A stretch of 64,000 bases of DNA from Erpobdella octoculata (taxonomy: Eukaryota; Annelida; Clitellata; Hirudinida; Erpobdellidae): NCBI GenBank assembly GCA_963978895.1, contig OZ022238.1, positions 35,290,270-35,354,269 on the forward strand, given 5' to 3'. Every line of letters begins with the position of its first letter. The stretch's first letter is position 1. A program made the translations under genes and the position numbers. Below the pieces are notes generated by a model that was not told where the DNA came from, ran no database searches, and saw nothing but the letters and a program-made list of their open reading frames with translations. Shown in pieces: positions 58,864-64,000 of this stretch.

Positions 58864-59396
<533 letters not shown>

Positions 59397-59783
59397 AAGC
59401 GGTAAAATTGCTACTGAGCCGGCGGTTTTGCCAAATTTGATTCTTCGATCAATTGATAAAGATGTAAATATTTTCTAAAGGGATAGGCGTAGGTTTAGGG
59501 TTTAATTTTAGGTAGACATACGGCGAGACTGTCGGCTCAGTGGCTCAGTAGCAATTTTAGGTCGCTGCTATTGCCCCGGCGGTTAGCCGTGGAAATAATC
59601 GGTAAAATTTCTACTGAGCCGGCAGTAGCGCCGTAAGTCTACCTAAAATTAAACCCTTACCATAACCCTATCCCTACCCCTAAACCTTTAGAAAATATGT
59701 ACATCTTTATCAATTGATTGAAGAATCAATTGTTTTGGCAAAACCGCCGGCTCAGTAGCAATTTTACCGCTTATTGCCCCGGC
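59397..59783. repeat. Foldback element 2
   Basis: The arms begin CCGGGGCAATAAGCGGTAAA (59397) and end with its complement (59783). They share AATTGATAAAGATGTA and TTAGGTAGACATACGGC blocks around a centre near 59590. Related to 8030-8756, including a short CCCTATCCCTACCCCTAAAC telomere-like stretch at 59665-59690. Confidence 0.8.
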
Positions 59784-60216
59784 AAACTGCGCCTACTGCC
59801 TTGGTAATAGTTATAATGCAATTTTACCGATTATTTCCACGGCTAACCGCCGGGTCAATAGCAGCGAACATCAAGTAACGTGTATTTATCAATGAAAAGT
59901 AGAAATCGTAAATGAGATCAATGACAAGAAAGTATTAGATCGTGTTCCTAATCCGATTTATAGATATTACAAATTTAAAATGATCAAGTTTACTGATAAG
60001 CAACAAATTTAGGATTGCACGTGTTTTTAATTATTTAAAACGTTTTAAGCGCTTTCATTCAGGTTTAGGCAGTAGCACGAAAATTTCGAAAAAAATATAT
60101 ATTTAAAGAAGTAAAAAACTCAAATGTGCAAAAATCGGTTATCTTTCACATAAGCTGCTGGGGCCGATTATTTCAATAAAATAGACCCATAGATATATAT
60201 AGATATGCCTTGCACA
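59784..60216. other. Intergenic, nothing recognised
   Basis: Contains another TTTCCACGGCTAACCGCCGG patch of the foldback family at 59830-59860. No gene. Confidence 0.4.
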
Positions 60217-60439
60217 CATTTTTTCAGGGTGTCTGTAAAACGCGAACGGCGAACCTCTAAAACGCGAACAAAAACGCAAACTAAATTGCAAACTTGTCAC
60301 TAAAGAGTGAACCTTATTGCGAACCAATGTGTAAAGGCGAACTCAAAGACAGAACGAAAACAAATATATAATAAATTTATTCTAAAATGTTATAAAATAA
60401 AAAATTGCAATTAGAACCAAATAATAAAGATAATTTTTT

Positions 60440-61900
60440 CAATTTTTCTTACTAAACCTGCATGTGAATTTCTTTTTCGGAACGGCACCTATACACTCAG
60501 AGTGGTACCATCGAGGACACTCGTCACATCCTGTCCAACGAATTTTCTTCTCATCCTTTCCATGTTTGTTTTTTTTTTGGGAGGAGGAACATTGGAGTTG
60601 CACGAATAGCAGATTGTTCCATCACTTTCTTCCGAATTAGACTCATTTATGGTAGCCATAGCTGCCATGAGGTCTTCATCATCACCCTTGGCTGAAGTTG
60701 AAGGCTGTGTATGATCATTTTGATCTGTAATGATGAGTTTTTCAGTATCGCCAGCTGGAAGAACTTCAACATCTGCAGGTTTTTTTTCTTCCTGCTGTTC
60801 GTTTGGGCCGTTTGCAAGTGTTTTTATGCTTGGCTCTTTCTGTCCAACTGCACGTCGTGCAGCGAGTGAGATTTTGCCTTGCTGGATGATTGCATCCGCT
60901 CGCGCGGCGGAACTATACTGATAAGTATGTTTGTCGTTTAAGGCTGTTCCGATATGACTTTTTGCTGATTATGCCGATACCGAATATAGCCGATTATTAA
61001 AATTGCCGATACTGATTATGATGCCGATTATTAAAATTGCCGATACTGATTATGATGCCGATTATTTTATAATTACTATTTCTTAAGTGAAAAGGATTGT
61101 TCCGAAACATACCGCCATAATACAAGCGTGGGTTTTGCTGCTTACATGCGCTCGCTTGACGTGATAATGGTTAGTGGCTGTCCCGCCAACACTAAAATAT
61201 TGGCAAGATCAAAGAGAATTTAAAATTTAAATTCTTTTTGATAATTTAATTTTTAAACCAGTTAATTTTCAAAACATGCCGCCCAACTAACTCTTTGATG
61301 TCATTTTTATATTCTTTTATCAATTTAATTTTCTTTCAATCAATACTTTACTTTCATTCACGAATGACTGAAGAATGCCGATGTTTCCTTTTATGTCATT
61401 TTTATTTCTATTTTTTCAACTTTCATTCACTGCATTTTTTTATTAGTTGTCGTACTTTCACTAGATAATATACGAACAAATTGTAAGTGGGTAGTTTTTC
61501 AGAAAAAGTTTAATCGGCACCGATTATTTTTTCCCTTGCCGATTACGACAATAATCGGCCCGATTATGCGTGCGCCGATTAATCGGACCCAGCCTTATTG
61601 TCGTTGTCATCATTTACCTCACTGTTTACCGTTTTCTGCTCCACCGAAGCTTCCGGCTCCTGTTGGTCTAGATTAATTAAGCTCTATTTGATTTTTTCAA
61701 CGATCATATGGGGGAATGGTTGCAGGAACAGTTGTTTCATCATCTTCGAATAGTTCAATTAACTGCTGGCGCAATTCATATTCCCCTGGTCCTCCTCGGC
61801 CACGATAGATTTCTGCAAGACTGTATTCGACCAGATGATAAAGACTTAGAGCCATCTCTGAAGACGGCTGACTGACCAGCCGAAAGCTTAGATACCAAAA
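60440..61900 (-). pseudogene. ORF remnant of the Mutator-like element, C-terminal PHD finger
   Basis: Minus-strand pieces in order: MALSLYHLVEYSLAEIYRGR then GGPGEYELRQQLIELFEDDE (about 61850-61720); an acidic part broken by the hAT MITE; YSSAARADAIIQQGKISLAA, RRAVGQKEPSIKTLANGPNE and TINESNSEESDGTICYSCNS (60925-60600); and, after a frameshift in a poly-T run (about 60570), DEKKIRWTGCDECPRWYHSE then CIGAVPKKKFTCRF. The last part is a PHD-type Zn finger (C-x2-C ... W-x-GCD-x-C-x-RWYH-x2-C). C-terminal PHD fingers are known in several transposase families. The catalytic core is not present. Confidence 0.6.
60939..61597. mobile_element. hAT MITE nested in the Mutator-like element
   Basis: 659 bp, termini TAAGGCTG and CAGCCTTA, perfect 8-bp duplication TTGTCGTT (60931-60938 and 61598-61605). 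Interior rich in GCCGATTAT words near both ends. No ORF. Confidence 0.9.
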
Positions 61901-62183
61901 AATAATTTTTACTTGACTTGGTATACTTCTGGTTTATTATTTAAAGTAAGCTGGTTTGTATTTTGATTTTTCTTTTTAAGATTTGACGGATATTTTTATA
62001 ATTTAGTTTTAACATTTTTAAAATTCAAAGATTGTCAATTATAACCAAATCAAAAATATTATTAACAAATAAAAAAAATTAATAGCGAACATTACTGCGA
62101 ACCTTTGTTAACCAATCACGGAGCGAGTTCGCGTACGATTGGCGTTTTAGAGGTTCTCCTTTTACAGACACTCATTTTTTCAT

Positions 62184-62630
62184 ACCCCGGCCGGCCACAT
62201 CCAGCATAGTATAACAATTCATAACTTTCAAAGTAGAAAATACGTTGAAAAAATTTTAAATAATTAAAAAAATATAAAATAAGTTATAATTGTAAATAAA
62301 AACAATTTTAAAACTCTTTTTTAAAGTTTGCATCTAAAAAGATGTTTGCTGACTGTGCAAACGCTCAACCAATCGTGCGCCCTTTCACAGCTCATTAAGT
62401 TGCCGCTTAGTTTAATTTTGGTAGCCTCTAAAAGAGACCCCCCATTATTTTTTATGTCGAATAAGCTGTGTAAAGAGTCAAACAAATTTATAAATGCAGA
62501 ATGATTCAATAAAACGAAATTGGGGAGAAAAATATCGTAAGTTGAACACATATTATCGTCATCCTTGTTTATTTATTGTGCAGTTTTAGGTCTTGGCTGG
62601 ATGTGCCTCGCCGGGTCCGTTTTGAAGCCG
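62184..62630. repeat. Possible TIR element
   Basis: The left end CCGGCCGGCCACATCCAGCA and the right end, read inward, CCCGGCGAGGCACATCCAGC are inverted repeats about 440 bp apart. Interior AT-rich, no ORF. It starts immediately after the Mutator-like element's target duplication. Confidence 0.5.
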
Positions 62631-62954
62631 AACGTTAGCACAACAGGGCGTATCTATCTATTGATAGACCTATTTCGTTACATTAACATAAAAAACAAAT
62701 GTTAATTATATATATACCGTGAAAATTAATGGAACGGCTGTATACGTTTTGGCTATATTTTGTGAAAATTTTCAAATGTGAATTATTAATTAATTAATTA
62801 ATTAAACTTAAATTAATTTAAATAGAATAAATTAAAAATAATGTATGATTTTAAAAGTTAATTTTTTAAACCTCTAAATAATAAAAAGCACACGCACACA
62901 TGGCAGAATGCTGACAAAGCTACACAATGGGAATCCTATTGTATGTTAAAGAGT

Positions 62955-63150
62955 CCAAGGCTGGTCTAGTGGTATAGACGGCTTCCGGAGTCGTAGGACC
63001 TAGGTTCGATTCCTAGTCCGGACAAGAAACTAACTCACGTGTGCTCACGTGAACTCCCGGTCACATGGGTTGACTCTTATTACGTAATAAAGTAATAACC
63101 CTTTTTATCAGACCTATTATTAGGCAGTCACACTGAAAATCATAAAAATT
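62955..63150 (+). mobile_element. tRNA-derived SINE (tRNA-like head)
   Basis: Bases 62955-63027 resemble a tRNA: A-box TGGTCTAGTGG, D-stem GTCT/AGAC, T-arm CTAGGTTCGATTCCTAG with a perfect B-box GGTTCGATTCC. The anticodon arm does not pair properly and the acceptor stem (GTCCAAG/TCCGGAC) is only partly complementary, so it is not a working tRNA. A ~120-bp unrelated body and an A-rich end follow. Confidence 0.6.
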
Positions 63151-63200
63151 AATAAATACAATTTATATTTTGTTAAAAGAAAATAACAAAAGAAAACTAA

Positions 63201-63248
63201 ATTTTTGTTCTGCGAGTTATATAAATGAAGTTATATCGGTTTGAAGTT
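63201..63248 (-). repeat. 48-bp sequence inverted relative to the window start
   Basis: The complement starts AACTTCAAACCGATATAACT and matches bases 1-48 at about 44 of 48 positions. Confidence 0.8.
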
Positions 63249-63449
63249 CTCGCGATAGTACATTACTACATGAGCTCATGTATAGCTTAGTTACATTGCT
63301 CTATTTCTCTTTAAATTATGTTAAAGGCATTTAAGTTTATAAAACTAAATATTTATTCAGCTAAAAGAACAACAAAACACACCAAAAAATTTATTAAAGA
63401 ATAAATGTTGCTGTGGTTCGTCGTCTGCTTGCTATTTTAAGGCTGATAT

Positions 63450-63545
63450 TTGTTTACCTAGGATCATAACTTGATCTATAAAATGTCCACCTCCTCCTCT
63501 TCCAGGCTTAGGACTAGCTTGTAAAAGCAAGGCAGAGTTATGGCG
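63450..63545 (-). mobile_element. SINE, truncated copy
   Basis: Minus-strand head of the poly(A) SINE (AACTCTGCCTTGCTTTTACA, CTAGTCCTAAGCCTGGAAGA, AAGTTATGATCCTA). The 3' part is missing. Confidence 0.6.
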
Positions 63546-64000
63546 GCTGTCTGTCAGGAAAACGTTTGGAAGATTGTGAGAAATCTAGAATTGAGCTAGT
63601 TATACGAAATAACGGAATACCCGCATCAGTTTGAACAGAAATTTTTCATATGTGGCATAAAGATATGACTATGAAATTTTTAGATATTTTAGTTACATAT
63701 CTAAAGTTTAATCTTAAAAAAGAAAATTCTATTAAATTAATTATTAAAAAAGTTATAAGGAAATGAAGTTGCTAGTTCAAACTATCATATGCAGTTGCTC
63801 AATAAACTACCATCGTGGAATTTTGACATGTGAGTGGGTTGGCTCAAGCTGAAAACATTAAAACTGTCTAAACAAATGTACAACAAGTTATGCGTGCAGA
63901 CACGTGGACGTCGTGCTATTTTGATCATTATTTTACAAATTCAGTTTTGTTGCAGTTCTTTATTTAACCTGTCTTCAAGGCATATTCACTCAATTTGGAA
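63546..64000. other. Intergenic, nothing recognised
   Basis: AT-rich DNA without supported features up to the window edge. Confidence 0.5.

Larger units (their letters stand above)
60227..62173 (-). mobile_element. Mutator-like TIR element with 10-bp target duplication
   Basis: Termini GGGTGTCTGTAAAA (left) and TTTTACAGACACT (right), with subterminal AACCTCTAAAACGC/GCGTTTTAGAGGTT inverted words. Flanked by perfect duplications CATTTTTTCA (60217-60226 and 62174-62183). Long TSD and GGG-starting TIR point to a MULE-type element. It encloses a damaged ORF with a PHD finger and a nested hAT MITE. Confidence 0.82.

Noticed and set aside
62955..63027. Functional tRNA gene
   Set aside because: A- and B-boxes are good, but the anticodon stem does not pair and the acceptor stem has mismatches. 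Better explained as a SINE head.

Overview
The window is AT-rich, intron-bearing nuclear DNA from an animal, most likely an aquatic invertebrate. The evidence is two split genes with GT-AG introns (an RNF13-type PA/TM/RING ubiquitin ligase and a methyl-CpG-binding-domain protein) and an animal-type repeat complement: Helitrons, Penelope-like elements (PLEs), CR1/L2-like LINEs, hAT, mariner and Mutator-like elements, SINEs and one LTR element. I cannot name the species. Most long open frames of low complexity (poly-IY, poly-N, Ser-Arg or FPVP repeats) are shadows of microsatellites or minisatellites and are not annotated as genes.

Layout. 1.9-3.1 kb: decayed gene of an HEEADTR/CXC-tail family (-). 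3.3-7.4 kb: LINE with two intact ORFs (-). 8.0-8.8 kb: foldback repeat with telomere-like arms. 10 kb: copia relic. 12.4-15.7 kb: hAT MITE and a Tigger-like element. 17.0-23.8 kb: RNF13-like gene (+), introns full of repeats (mariner relic, PLE fragment, dispersed repeats); a Helitron sits just upstream. 25-41 kb: dense, nested non-autonomous Helitrons of several families, with hAT and SINE insertions, a fragment of a Helitron Rep-type ORF, and a LINE whose (TAA)n tail is split by a Helitron. 41.7-45.6 kb: MBD gene (-), four coding exons, with about 44 copies of an 8-residue SQ repeat. 46.3-53 kb: PLEs with RT and GIY-YIG ORFs and four hammerhead-ribozyme motifs; duplicated tRNA-type SINEs; hAT relic. 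53.1-55.1 kb: compact LTR element whose only ORF encodes an SAP-domain, Gag-like protein. 55.2-58.8 kb: Helitrons and a palindromic minisatellite. 59.4-59.8 kb: second foldback. 60.2-62.2 kb: Mutator-like element with a PHD-finger ORF relic and a nested hAT MITE. 62.95 kb: tRNA-like SINE head.

The two host genes have no visible functional link. The mobile elements do relate to one another: insertion boundaries (TSDs for hAT, SINE and MULE; A|T junctions for Helitrons) give a readable nesting order. The main candidates for new biology are the gag-only SAP LTR element, the ribozyme-bearing PLEs, the head-to-head minisatellite Helitrons and the SQ-cluster MBD protein.
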